This document shows, one piece after another, positions 10,818 to 23,165 of a stretch of DNA of 64,000 nt. The translations under genes and the position numbers were made by a program. Every line of letters begins with the position of its first letter. The stretch's first letter is position 1. The stretch covers positions 868,001 to 932,000 of the forward strand of contig JAVHNS010000014.1 in NCBI GenBank assembly GCA_036872755.1, read 5' to 3'. This stretch comes from Orbilia blumenaviensis. Taxonomy: Eukaryota > Ascomycota > Orbiliomycetes > Orbiliales > Orbiliaceae. The notes beneath the pieces were generated by a model. It made no database searches, was not told the origin of the DNA, and worked only from the letters and a program-made list of their open reading frames with translations.

Positions 10818-12378
10818 ATGTATACATACCTAGCCAGATACTACACTAAAGTAGTCTAAAATACGAAACAGCCAATTTAATCATCATTCCTTAGACTTTC
10901 GTTTCAGGGAAGTCATCTTATTTACAAAAAAGATTGGAACGCAGCGCCGGTAATGGTATAGCCTAAGTAGCTTTTCGATCGAAGATCCTCCCCCAAAACA
11001 CCGGGGCTGGCTGAACGAAATTAAACCACTAACTAATTAACTACCGAGGTATACGTACTATTCTATACTATATATATTTGCTAAGAAAAAAAACCAATGT
11101 AACTTTTTTAATCACCACAACCGATCGATCTAAGTTATTTTCCGGGATTTAAAATGAGATCCGATCTATAACACCTACCTACCCCGGTGTATAGGCATTC
11201 AGATCTGGAAGACCTCTTATGCTTAGAGCGGTACCTTATATGCTAAAAAAAAACCCAAAGATGATAAGAAGCTTCACAAGTACCATGCTCATGTAAAATA
11301 AGAAACTTTAGATAGAAAAATTCTCGTATACGGTGTTAACCCTTAGGAGTAAAGGCACGTAACAATGCAAAATACACAAAAATAAAATAAGCCGACCCCC
11401 CCAGCCTATCTTAAACCGATAGCCCAATGAGAAAAATCCCATTCCATAAATCAATCATAAAAGAATGTGTGTGTGAGAGAGAGGAAAATATGTTCGTATG
11501 GATATAGAGAAAGAGAAGGGATAAAGCAGACCAGAGTAGCATGATATGGATACTATACGATGATATGATATGATATGATATACACTATGACATAAAACGT
11601 CACACACACTCACTCACACAGTTACATAAGAATAGGAAGCTTAAAAAAAAAAAAAAAGAGAGAGCAAGAAAAAAGCAAATACAAAGAGAGAGCACCCGCA
11701 AAAATAACACAAAAGCTTAAAAAGTTAAAAGTTAAAAGAGCCTAGCCCAATTCCCAAAAAAATGGTTTTTTAAAAAATAGAAAGTTACGCCGGTTGTGGT
11801 TTTTAGGAGGGAGAGGGAAAAAATGTACAAGTGTGTGTATAGATAGTAAGGGAGCGGATTCGAAACCAAGATAAAAAAGGATAGTAATGTAGATAGCATC
11901 AAACAGATAGCCCGAGTAGATAAAGAGGAGAGTAAAAAAAGGAAATAATAGATTTGTAAGCAGGAAGAACGCCTGGTATCTATGCTTGCAGAAGAACATC
12001 AAAAAAAAAGTTATGGGAAAATAGAACAGGAAATGATCTGGCGTAAATAGGAAGAGAGAGGAGGGGAATAAGGTGGTGCTCCAAAGGGACGAAAAAAAAA
12101 AACAAGGCTGAAATTGTACCAAGGATAGATAGATAGATAGATGTAAATAGTTGTAAGGAGATCCGTTAAAAAGATTCTTGTTGAAGGTTCGTTCGTAGCT
12201 TCGTTTTGATCGTGAGAAAGAAGTGGAGGGAAGAAAGATAAAGAATATGGCGGTAATGGAAGAGGCGCTGATCCAAGGTGGGTGTTTCGATTATTAGGAG
12301 CTGGCGCTTTTGTGCGGAGGAAGGAAAAAAAAAAAAAAAAAAAAAACTAAAGAACCAAAAATACAATCAACGCAGGCT
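10818..12378. other. Intergenic, A-rich low complexity
   Basis: No gene is supported between the two facing genes. The sequence is AT-rich with A-tracts, a GATAT microsatellite (about 11556-11580) and a GATA microsatellite (about 12126-12141). The right part is probably the long 3' untranslated region of the PHD-finger gene. The open frames at 11742-12366 (-) are low-complexity Phe/Leu/Ser artefacts of purine-rich sequence. Confidence 0.6.
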
Positions 12379-14287
12379 TCAATGGACTCTCTCGGTCCGA
12401 TTGTAGGTGAACTCCCAATGATTGACCTTTTTCATCAGGTAGTCCATGAGCTCTGTGCTCGACATAGACACGGTGTTCTGTGCCACCTGCTCAGTCTCCG
12501 GTTTATCAGTGACCACAGTGACTTTATCAGGCACACCAGAGGTCGGCGTTGGTGCCGACGTGATGGAATTGGGAGTCTTGCTCTGGTCGAGCAGGTTGAA
12601 CAGAACATCTGTGTTTAGGCTGCCGGTGGAAGTAGCAGACACAAGAGCACCGAAGACCGTTGTCCTCTGCTTCTGGCCGACCATGTCTACCTGCGTTTTG
12701 GAGATGAATTCTGAGATGCCAGTCACCCGTCGTCGCATCTCCTGGATAGTAGTCCTGGAGTTGGGAAGACGAGGCTTCGCCGGTCGGTCATGCACGCCAT
12801 TGCCATCCGCGCCCTGGGCGGAAACATCCCTCGCCATTGCATGGGAGGTGCTCTCGCCAGGGTCTTCGGATGTACGGTTGTTACGTGTGCCGGCCCGACG
12901 TCGACTCCTGATGCTACGTTTTGTCATGGAGGGTGTGTCTGGGACTTCTAGAGCGGGTGTGGAGATGGTGGGGAGGGGTTCCTCCGCTTTGGCAGACGCT
13001 ACGGTGTTTCTGGTCGGTCTGGGTGTCTCTTCTGATTGCTCTGACTCTGTGGTGATGTCAGCGTGAGTTACCAGAGTGACTTTTGTGGGTGTAGCAGTAC
13101 CGTCTCGGCGATTGTCCCTTTCCCCTCTACTTCTTCCAGAAGACCTCTTAGTAGTGGTGGTAGTGGTAGCAGTGGTAGCGGCAGCAGCGGTGGTGCTGCT
13201 AGACTGTGTTGTTGCGGGTGCTGGGACTGAGATGGGCGCCGACGCTCTCCCATTGCGAGATTTCCTGCTTCCGGGAGCGGGTTTTTCGGCTGTATCGTCG
13301 TGGACTGGAGTTGGCTCCTTATTCTCGGGGGAATCGGAGGTTCTCAGTCGTTTCGTGGAGTGCCTGTGCGTAGGGAGAGGGTGGTTAGAAGGGTGATCTT
13401 CTTTCCCGAGATCCCAACCGATTGGGCTGAGTGCGAGGAGGGGAGGAGTAGTGAAGGAAGCGTACTCGTCAGAAGTCTCACTGGTTCCACGCTTTCTACT
13501 CCTGGAACCAGTGCTCTTCTTTTCGTCTTGTTGCTTGCTCTGCTCGATGGCCTGGTGGAACATCTGCTCGTCGTAAGCTGCATCGCGGGAGTTCATGGTG
13601 GACCGCCGTTTTGTATGGTGGTCCTGTTTAGAGTCTACGCGTTCCGGGCCGAATCCAATGTAGGTGGAGTATGTTCGTCTGTAGGATCAATGTCAGTGGA
13701 TTCTTCTTTTTACGATCTTCTTCGACTGCCACCGGGGCTTTTTTTCGTTTGAGACTAGCCAGCTGATCCAGCCATCTCCCGAGGTATAGAGGAGAAGAAA
13801 GAAAATGAAATCAGTAGCAATGAAAAGAGATCGAAACTTACCCTCCCTTTTTCTCGTACAAGGTATGGTTCTCTGGCTTGCATTGCTCGCAAAAGTAGTT
13901 GTCCGGGGCTAGAGCCTTGTCCCTGATGCCGACACACAGGCCGTGCTGCCAGACATGACACTGGTCACACTGAATGAAGAGACCATCGGTGAGGTCGGTA
14001 TGGCTGTCGTCGGAACCGCCTTGATACTCCTTGAAGCCGCAGATACACCGCGTCTCGCCTTCCTCTTCTTCGTTCCCGGAGTAATTGTCCTCCATGTCTT
14101 CGTCGGCAGGCTCGTCGACTTCGTCGTACGAGTCGGCTCGGGTCATGCCGTGGGCGTCACCGCCGTAGCGAGACTTGTTACGAGCCCGACGGGTAGTAGA
14201 CGACGAGGATGAGTGCGAGGATGTTGATGTGTGCGAATTGCCGTGATTTGCGGCCGAACGCGCCCTAGAGGACCGTCGAGGGGACAT
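12379..14287 (-). CDS. cti6: PHD-finger protein, Cti6-like (Rpd3L complex)
   Basis: Model: complement(join(12379..13678,13842..14287)), 581 residues, one 163-nt intron, in phase. The PHD finger spans residues about 80-138 with a C4HC3 zinc-ligand set: C81, C83, C107, C110, H115, C118, C133, C136. It includes [17 protein letters not shown], the pattern of Cti6/YPL181W-type PHD fingers, which belong to the Rpd3L histone deacetylase complex and read methylated H3K4. Downstream are [10 protein letters not shown] and [15 protein letters not shown], a motif shared by fungal orthologues. A long disordered region, rich in Ser/Thr/Pro/Arg, follows. The C-terminus ([18 protein letters not shown]) is a predicted amphipathic helix, also typical of this family. 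An alternative 30-nt in-frame exon could exist within the intron (13733-13762). The family assignment rests on the PHD pattern plus the MNSRDAAYD motif. Confidence 0.85.
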
Positions 14288-17200
14288 TGTAAGGGCGGAC
14301 TGAGTGGTATCGCGTCCGGTACGGGAGAGGGATGTGTATACCGGAGGAAAGTATGGTTCGAAAGGTGGAGTGAAGAGAGTTAGAGGAAAAGTAAGGAAGA
14401 GAGAGGGTGCGAACGAGAAAGGTTTTTTTATTTTCTGAATTCGCTCGACCGAGAGTTTGTGAGGAACGAGGCACGGACGGTTTATGAAGTCGTGGCTGCT
14501 GAAAATGGGAGTCGTGGGAGCAGATTCTAGGTATCGTCTGAATGAAGCGGGAGACAAGAGCGGAGGAGGAGAATGCTCATCTGATCGTCGGGTGGCCGCA
14601 AAAAGAATCGAGTGGTGGTGATTGTTGGAACGGGTCAAAGGGGAGGGTTCTGAAGTCTGAGTCTGAGATAGTCTGGTAGGAAAGCGGAGAGGATGGATGG
14701 ATGCGAAGGGAGGAAGAAAAAAAAAAAAAAGAAGAGGCGACAAGGGAAGAGAAGGAAGTAGAAGACACAGACAGACAGACAGACAGAGAGAAGAGAAGAA
14801 AAAAAGAAGCCGGCCGATGAGGTTTTCCTTCCGGGGAGGGCGGATTGACGGAGAAAGAGAGAAGAGAGAGAAGAGAGAAGAGCAGGGAAGAGAAGAGATG
14901 TGGTGGAGGGGAAGTCAGAAGGAGAGAGAGAATAACTATCACAACAGCAGCAGTAACAGCAGCAGCAAGAGGAGGAAGCAAGACAGACAAGACAAGACAA
15001 GACAGTCCGGTCAGGTAACAACAATAATTAATAGTATGGAGGGGGAGGAGGAAGCAGAAGCAGAAGCAGAAGCAGCCGTAGAAAGTTAGAAAAAGCAGCA
15101 GCAGCAGTAGTGGTGCATGACCGCCGGCCGAAAAGTGATCAATCCAATTTTGGTGTGTGTGTCTCTCTCTTAATAATTTTAGTGTGTGTGTGTGTCCGCC
15201 TGGCTGCTGGGCTTGCTTCTGTTGCTATTGCTGCTGCTGGACTGGTCGGACTTTCAATCGGCCGCCGCCTGCTGCCTCTTGCTCTGCTCTGCTCTCTCCC
15301 TCCATTGGCTCGCTCGACCGACTGACTAAACATTTTAGCATGTATAGTACAGCACTGATAAGTAAAAGGTACTTAGTAAGTAACTGTGCTTTTCTTGGGA
15401 GTCGCTCTTTTTTCCGTCCATATGTGAGTGAGTGAGTATGTATGTATGTGCGTGTGTGTGTGTGTGATTTTCTTTCTCTCCGCTCTCTCTTTTTTTTCTC
15501 TCTTTCCCTCGCTACATTGTGTACTGGCGGCCCGTCAAGCTGGGGGGAGGTGCCGACGATGACGGGGTTGCGCAGTATGTAGTGTGGATGTTATGTATGT
15601 ATGTCAGTCAGTCATTACTATGTCTGTCAGTACTAAGCATGTATGTATGGCTGGTTGGCTGGGCTGGGCTTGTATGGATGTGGGTAGCTAGCTTGGTTAT
15701 ACATCCAGACAGACATGGGGACAGAAACCAGCCAGCCCAGCCAAGGAGAAAAAAAGGTGGCCGACCACCATTTTTGGTGCTCGCTCGCTCTTCTTTTTTT
15801 TGTTCGGTCAAACAATTGAAGGGGAAAAAGGTAATAGTAAAGCAGGTGCTCCTCCTTGCTCCATCATCATGCTGTGCGAGAGTGGTCCTTTTTCCCGCTC
15901 TAATCCGTATAAGGTAAAGCCCGAACCTGGTCCGGATGGAGGGGTGTGGGCCTGTTCTTTTCTTTTGGATAGTATGTGTATTTGTACCATCACATACTGG
16001 TTTCTATGGACGGTAACCTTCTTCTTCTTCTTCTTCTGGGGTCCAAAAAAAACTTGGTTTTCCAGATTATGTGATGATGATGGGAAAGCCCTTTTGCTTC
16101 TGGCGGCGCTATATTTGAACGCAAGCTTTTTTGGTTATAGGCGACAGGACAAGGCCTGCTTCCTCCTCTTCCCTTCCAGAAAGAAACATGGTGGGCTGAA
16201 AAAACACACGCTGAAGGGTTCTTTCCTTATTCTGGGTATTCTCATATTTCTTTTTCTTCTTTGGAGACGATGTTTCCTTTTTTTTAATTCTTTTCTTAAT
16301 GATGTTTTTTCCATTGGTCCCAATTCGTCGGTTGCCCTGTCTGTCGTCTGCAACGGATCTGGAAAAAGAAGGTTTTTCTGGAGTCGATGATGTAGCTAGG
16401 TTTTTCCTTTCTCATGTTTGACACCTTTGATTCCTTCCCTTTTGTGAGCTGTATATAAGAAGTGTGTTTTATCACAACTTCGAAATATCATGTCGTTGCC
16501 GTTGAACAGATAGCTGCTGCATCATGTTTTAGCTAGCTGGGTGAGTGGAAATAAAGTAATTGAACTCTGCAAGTCGGTGGGGAAAAAAAATCCCATATAG
16601 AAAAAATATATGTAATTTTTTTGTTGGGTGGAGGCTGTTGGGTGAAACAGGCATGATGATTAAGTAAGAGGTATGTAGGGGGGATTTGCTGGGTTTGTTG
16701 TGATTGTGATGGGTGATAGGTGACAGGTGGGTTTTGGTGGTGGTGATGATGGTGATGATGATATGATACGATGAGATGACCGAGGGGGATCAGGTAGGAA
16801 GGTGGGGGTTGGTAAGGTAGGGTAAGGTAAGGTACTTGCCCAGTAAGGCAGCGGAAGGTATCAACACAGAAAGATAGTGAAAAGAGGACTGTTGAATGTT
16901 GATGGAAAGATGAATAGATAGAGTGGAAGATGAAGGGGAATATTCGAATATATCGTTCTTTATGTGCCGTGTTCTGACCATTCACGAGATGATAAAAAAT
17001 GGAGGGGTTATTGTCTTGTCTTGTCTTTCAGGGTCGAATTTCTGATAGACAGACAGAAACTGGTTGATCCGATCGTGCGGGGAGAACAGGGCAGAACGGA
17101 ACAGACCGACACACAACACGATATAACCATTTATCAGATTTCAGATTCAATCTTTTAACCCAGTCCAGCTGTTTGTCTGCTTTCCATGCAGCTTGCTTGC

Positions 17201-20200
17201 TTGCTCTGCAGGTTTACTGGTGAGAGCTGTCGGCGTCATTGGTTGTATCTCCAGACGGATCCCTGACTTTGGCCGGCCGCCGCCAAGGCTTGACAAAAGC
17301 CGTGGTGTAACCCACATCTGCGTTTTCAAGGAGTTTGTCCACTTGTCCAGTTAATTCCCCATGCTACGCTGCAAGTGCGCATATTTGAGCCCGAATGGAG
17401 AAGAAATATAGAAAGAAGAAAAGCAGGGCTTCAAAAAATCCAGGCTGGTTGGGTTTCCGCCCCAGAGTAATATGTAAACGAGAGAAAGGGAAAGCCGAAG
17501 CTGAACAGTCATCCCCCTCCTAATCCTCCCCCAACGGCAGCAGTGGAATGGAACACGACGAGGTTGGTCATCTTGAACCTTCTGATGATGAAGGTTTAAA
17601 AATAAAAAATGAAGAAAAATAAAATATATATAAAATATTGTGTATAAAGGCTGTGAATATGACCAGAGTTGATATATATGAAAGGGATCAGGATGGGGTT
17701 GAACACGCGTTCCGAAAGAAAAGGAGAAGGAGAGGAAAAAATGGGAGAAGTTCTGGCTGGTTGGTTGGCTTGGGCTGGCAGCTGTTACCAGTGCAGTGTG
17801 TGTCCGGTATGAGAGAGCGTGTGTGAGCATCGAAACAGAACAGCGTTTATTATTTTCGCTGGGTTCCATTTGCTTCTTCTTCTTCGGTGCCGGTTTGATC
17901 CATTTCCTCATTCAATACTTACATCTAATTCCTGCCGTACGAACCGTACATGCGATGTATTACTGGTGCTCCTGCTGTGTGATGTGAAAGCCATCCACCA
18001 CCACCCCTCATTCCATTCCACACACACACACCCCTCTCTGCCTCTACCTCTGCGCCTCCGGTACGTGGCCGGCAGGGTGAGAAACCCCAGGCCAAGCGTT
18101 TTTCTTCCCGGGATGTCGACATAGTAGAGTCCTTGTCTCTTATTGGTGGATATGGGAAGACTCGGGTATGTACCTAGGTAGAGTGCTATGCAAAGAGCCG
18201 ACGGGACCGTAACTGGGGTTTGATGGCCGCTCTGTGTTGCGCGGGGGCGGGGTGGGTGTAAAGTGTCAAGAAAGAGGAGGAGTGAGGATCTGAAAGTGGT
18301 TCATTTCATTCAAGATATCATAATTATAATAAATTATAATTTTAATGCGAGCGGGGTATGCCATGAGTATAAAAAGTAAAGGCATGTTTTCACGCCATAA
18401 GCACACGTAAACTTAATCATGAGGATTCAGAGCAACATAAGTGACAATTTCTGTAGCAAAGTGGCAGTGGTTCTTCGGAGTGTTTTCGATTTTTTCCCTA
18501 TGGTGGGTCAGCACTGCATTCTTGTATTTTTTATTTTTTATTTTTCTCCGAAGGGCTGAAAGTCAACGGATCAAATGGACTGTGGTTAGGACTTAATTAG
18601 TAGTGCTGACGACGGCTGGGCCGGCTGGAATTTGATATTTCTTTCCATGATGGTTTCAGGCACTGCGGCTTGACTGCATTTCTGACAGGTTTGATGTAGG
18701 CCTGTGCAAATGCTTTTATGGTAGAAGAACTAGGCATGGTTTGAAAGGATCGATGCAGTGACTCGACCCTAGCTCTCTATCTGATCGACAAGTTTACTAT
18801 TGTTCGATACCAAATATATCATGTCTTCCATATACTTGGCGAGCTTTAGTATTGGGTCAAGCTACTATATATATAAAGTACCCAAATGTGTGTCTATCAA
18901 TCATCTCAGCTTCGAAGCTCACTACTTACCGAGTGACCTCCACGCCGAATACAACAATACCTCGAGCTCTCAGCCGTACGACATATCGCAGTAGATATCG
19001 ATACTATACCAGACAATCCCACTTGGCTAGATCCTTGGGTATACGAGCTGGGCATAAGACAAGTATACGAGTAGGACCTAAATTTTGACGACGTTTTCAC
19101 AGCATGCGCAGTTCGACCATCTGAGGTTCATAAGTAGATATATACATCCTCTACTGCACTGCGATAATTAGCGCCCGTTAGAGGTGTTTCCCACCGAGGC
19201 GATGAGCTACGGAATGCATCGAGCCATGTGTTTGATTACTGGCCTTAGTGGGCATGACGTATGTACGTACTTACATGTTCCATACCATACCATACCTCGT
19301 ATAATATCATGCGCTTGCGGGAACGTTATCATGTTGCAACCAACCAGCTAAGTAACTAGCTAGGTGTTTAAAGTTACCACAGGGGGGTGATGCTGTGGCG
19401 CTGCCTCTTGGGTACTCTGTGGCGCTGCCTTATAGATACCTACAAAGTGTTTTGACTCGTGTGTTTCCACAGGAATACTGAACCATACGTGGGGCTTATT
19501 ACCTGCATTACATGCATTGCATTGCGAGATTCGAAGCCACCATGAAACGAGTTTAAAAGACAAGACTATCCAATTGGTCGATTGATCTCTATGCACCGTG
19601 CTCCCCGCTGACAGGATCGTATGATATCAGATCAGGTCAGTTGATACAAGTAGCTGGAGGGTATCCCTATTATAAAACCCCTTTTCCTCCCCTTATGTAT
19701 GCTTATGCATGACCTAAATGTTGGCGTTATATGTTAAGTTCGGATCTGATCTGATCTGACAAGATCGATTCCACAGACAGACGGAACGGTCCGAGGATCG
19801 AGGAATCCCTTTTATTTGGGCGGGCAGTAATATGCTTTTTTTTTTTTTTTTTTTTTCTTCAGCCCTAACCACCCCTGGCTTGTACGATCATGATCATGGC
19901 TATATATTATGATTATATTACATGTATACTGTCCGGGTTGTATGTAGGTTGGGAGTTGAAGTTGTATGTGTCCCCATAATAGGTAGTTAACAGTACCGTT
20001 TCTTTTCCGAAAGAATAATGCATGATGGTGAAATTAGTTTAGGTGCCTCGCTGAATTTCGCACAGATTGTTGAGGTATATGTGCCCAACCGTTGTTGAAG
20101 TAGGGCATAGATACGTACGGATTATGTCATGTGTGCCTGAAACGCCGGAGCTTAGTTACTTCCACCAGCAGTCACTATCGCCGGCGAGCTCGATGTTTCG

Positions 20201-21408
20201 ATTCCTGTGTGCGGCACGTATGTGTTAATTAACTTCGGGCTTCGGAGCTGCATTTCGATAGGTTACCCGAGTAATTGTGGGGATTACAATACATTCTCAC
20301 TTACATATCCGATTACAGATAGCAAGTAGAAGTACCCCTGCAGCAGCTGTCCTAATACCCATTTTTCGAATTTAGTGAGGGAAAAAAAGGGAAAAAGGAA
20401 CCTTTCATCCGATGAATGAGGCCAATATAAAAAAAAAAAATAAAAACAAGAAATAAAGATAAAAAAAAGTATGTACTAGGCAAAGGCCAAGTCCCGCGAG
20501 CTAATAAAGCTAAGCTAGCTGCTTATTCGCTAGAATGATTGATTTGATTGATTTGATTGATATTAAGGATTTCCATGCCCTTCCATTCGCACGCCTTTGG
20601 CCGTGGCTGAGGTTAAACCTCACCGGACCTGATTGATTGAGAGGGTATGGGTCCGATTGGGTATTGGCTGTGCCAGAGGTATCTTATTAATCTTGTGTTA
20701 AGATCGGATATTTTAGGAGAGCAGCTCATCGTCCTGTGATCGATTGTTCACGGTGAAGGATTTGGATTTCATAGTCCCAGTCCCAGTCTCTGGCTCTGTT
20801 TTGCTTTGCTTTGCTTTATTTTATTTGTATTTTATTTGTATTTTTTATATCCTCTATATACCTAGGTATTTTAACTATATTCTTTTTATCTTTTTGGGTT
20901 TACCCACAGAAGAATAGAAAGAAAGAGATCGAAAGAGAAAAAAAAGAAACGGGGAAAAGTGTGCTGGACGAACAGCCGATTTGACACACACACATACTAA
21001 TTATTATTATTAAGACAAGCCAACAACCTCCACCACAAACGTCCACACTCCACTTTCCCACCCCCCCATCATCATCACCATCACCATCGTCATCTCACAG
21101 CAGACATATCCACACATACCGCATACAGACGCATACCTTAGGACCAGCCGATCTACTACCGTTACCCTCGGCCTCAACCTCCCTTCCGCAGATGTCCTTG
21201 CTCTCGCATACTATAATTGATCGGTTATAGCATATCGTTCTTCTGTGTGTGTTCCTATTCGAAGGCAATTCAAGTGGAGCAAAGATTCGGCTATACTTCT
21301 TTCCTCGGATTTTTTGAACAGCTCCTTTTGCTTGGTCGACAGAATCGCCATATTTCCCATTTTATTTTTCTACAATCGTAGCGAATACTATCGCACCAAC
21401 GTCGAAGC
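14288..21408. other. 7 kb gene-free region rich in microsatellites
   Basis: I find no supportable coding gene, tRNA or known ncRNA here. The left end is purine-rich on the plus strand (long 5' flank of the PHD-finger gene), with ACAG, AGAAG and GCAGAA repeats (about 14764-15090), GTGTGT runs (15150-15200 and 15440-15465), TGATGG repeats (about 16735-16765) and an imperfect GGCTGG-rich stretch near 15650. A run of 21 T lies at 19836-19856. The open frames (for example 16533-16985 and 17351-17911, minus) are Ser/His/Phe-rich translations of simple sequence. The last 500 bases are probably promoter and 5' untranslated region of the gene at 21409. Confidence 0.5.
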
Positions 21409-23165
21409 ATGGCAGCAGCAGGAACAGCAGCAGCGGCAGCGGGTATGGTCTATTGCTCCTCCCTCTTCCTCCCCTCCGTATATCCATCTTCATCCACCTC
21501 TCTTGCCTCATCCTACTACTATATACCACGCCCCCATGTTTACTCCCTCCCTTCCTCCCGGATACGTACACTCAATGTGATACCCGTTGCATACTACTCT
21601 AGTATGCATGCATAACAAATCAAACCAAAAAATAAAAGAACAAAAGAACAAAAAATGTTGGTTCGGAATATGCTCAAAGTCTTTTTTGCCCGTCCGCATT
21701 CACAGATACAGGTCTGTTCAGCCCAGTGCATGGACGTCCAATCCGACCTCTCCCAAAGAGGACCCTCCGAGACCGTCTATCACCCGAGTCCTCGAAGGCT
21801 ATCTTAAGTCCTCCCGCGCCGCCAAATCCCACGCCTCTCTTCTATCTTCCGTATACATATCCACCACCTCCCGGTGGTTCGACGGGTTCTCCGTCCGGCC
21901 ATGGCAGCCATGAGCATAACGACTCTTCGGACGAAGACGATGTGTCGAATGCATCCGTTGGTCGGTTTAGCAGCAGTGGGCAGCTAGATGACCCACACGA
22001 CCAGGGACTTGGTGGTTCTAATGATGGAGGATATGATTGGTCTGAGAATACAAATAATAAGAAGAAACGCAAGATCCCTACACCTGCTCATCCAGGTGGT
22101 GGTGGTGGCAGCAGTGGTAGTGGTGGAGGAAGTGCAGGTTCGAATGGGTTTACGACGACTGGTCATAACTATGCTACTCAGTATTCGCAGGCATCTACTG
22201 GGACTTTGGTTCACTCGACTCCTAGACGGTATAGATCTGCTGGAACTCAAAGATCTCCTTTATCAACTCTGTCAAGTGGTGGCAACGGCGGGATGAGACG
22301 GGTTAAGAGGTTTCCTGGAACACCCTCTGTAAGCTCCGGGACTTATCCGGAGAGTGGGGGTAAATCTCCAGTCGCAGGTGGCACAGATGATGTCCCGAAT
22401 ACGCCGGATAAAGAGAATAGATTCGAGAGGGCTGGTATCAACGCACCGACTTCTCCGTTCACGTTTAAATGTGATTCTCCGGTTTCTGCGAACCTGGCGT
22501 ATACACACCCGCCGCCGAGCGTGGGGGCGAACTATCAAAGGTCAATGTCGACGGTGGGGACGCAGACATCGCCGAATATGTCTGGAAACAATTCTTACCC
22601 ACAGCAGCAGAAGAAGAAGAGTGCGGCGAGAGCGGCGGCGAGGAGGGAGTACCTTCAGCAGCAGCGGCTTAAGCAGCGAAACGCAAGTGGGAATAAGGGT
22701 GAGATCTGGATATGCGAGTTTTGCGAATACGAAGCTATCTTTGGTCAGCCGCCTGAGGCTTTGATGCGGCAATACGATATTAAAGATCGTAAGGAGCGAA
22801 GAGAGCGGAAAGAAGCCGAGAATAGACGGCGGCGGGCGGAGGAAAGGCTGCAGCGGAAGGGGAGGAAGACGAGCACGAAGAGCAGTAAGAAGCAGCAGCA
22901 GCAGCATGCTCATTCAGGTGCTCACAATTCTGCCCATAATACCCTGCCCCCGCCTCCACCGCCGAGTCAAACCGATTCGCAAGGTACCCAATCAGATCAC
23001 ACCCCAATCCCATCAGCTACAACGACACCAGCATTGAAGCCCCATCATCCGGGGAAGCATCACCATCACCACCATCACCACCACATCCACGGCGATGGCT
23101 GCCAGCACGACCATCATGAATATGGTAACGGGACGGCATATCGGAACGGCCACGGTGGGTCATGA
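21409..23165 (+). CDS. Conserved fungal protein, CEFCEYE motif, His-rich tail
   Basis: Model: join(21409..21442,21712..23165), 495 residues; donor GTATGG and a 269-nt intron. An acceptor 6 nt earlier (exon from 21706) is equally in phase and adds two residues. The N-terminus after splicing, PIRPLPKRTLRDRLSPE followed by PPAPPNPTPLFYLPY, matches a block I recall from hypothetical proteins across filamentous ascomycetes. The middle is disordered and Gly/Ser-rich. Near residue 345, GEIWICEFCEYEAIFGQPP contains a Cys-x-x-Cys pair followed by IRQYDIKDRKERRERK-like sequence, a strongly basic, probably coiled-coil segment with nuclear-localisation character. The C-terminal 100 residues are Pro/Gln/Ser-rich with a run of nine His. 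No enzymatic domain is seen. The function is unknown to me; a nuclear or nucleic-acid-associated role is only an inference from charge. Confidence 0.8.

Noticed and set aside
17351..17911. Minus-strand frame of 186 residues, and similar Ser/Phe/Pro-rich frames at 16533-16985, 15519-15917 and 15800-16390.
   Set aside because: They are translations of purine- or pyrimidine-rich simple sequence, with no family resemblance, no supporting splice sites and no start context.
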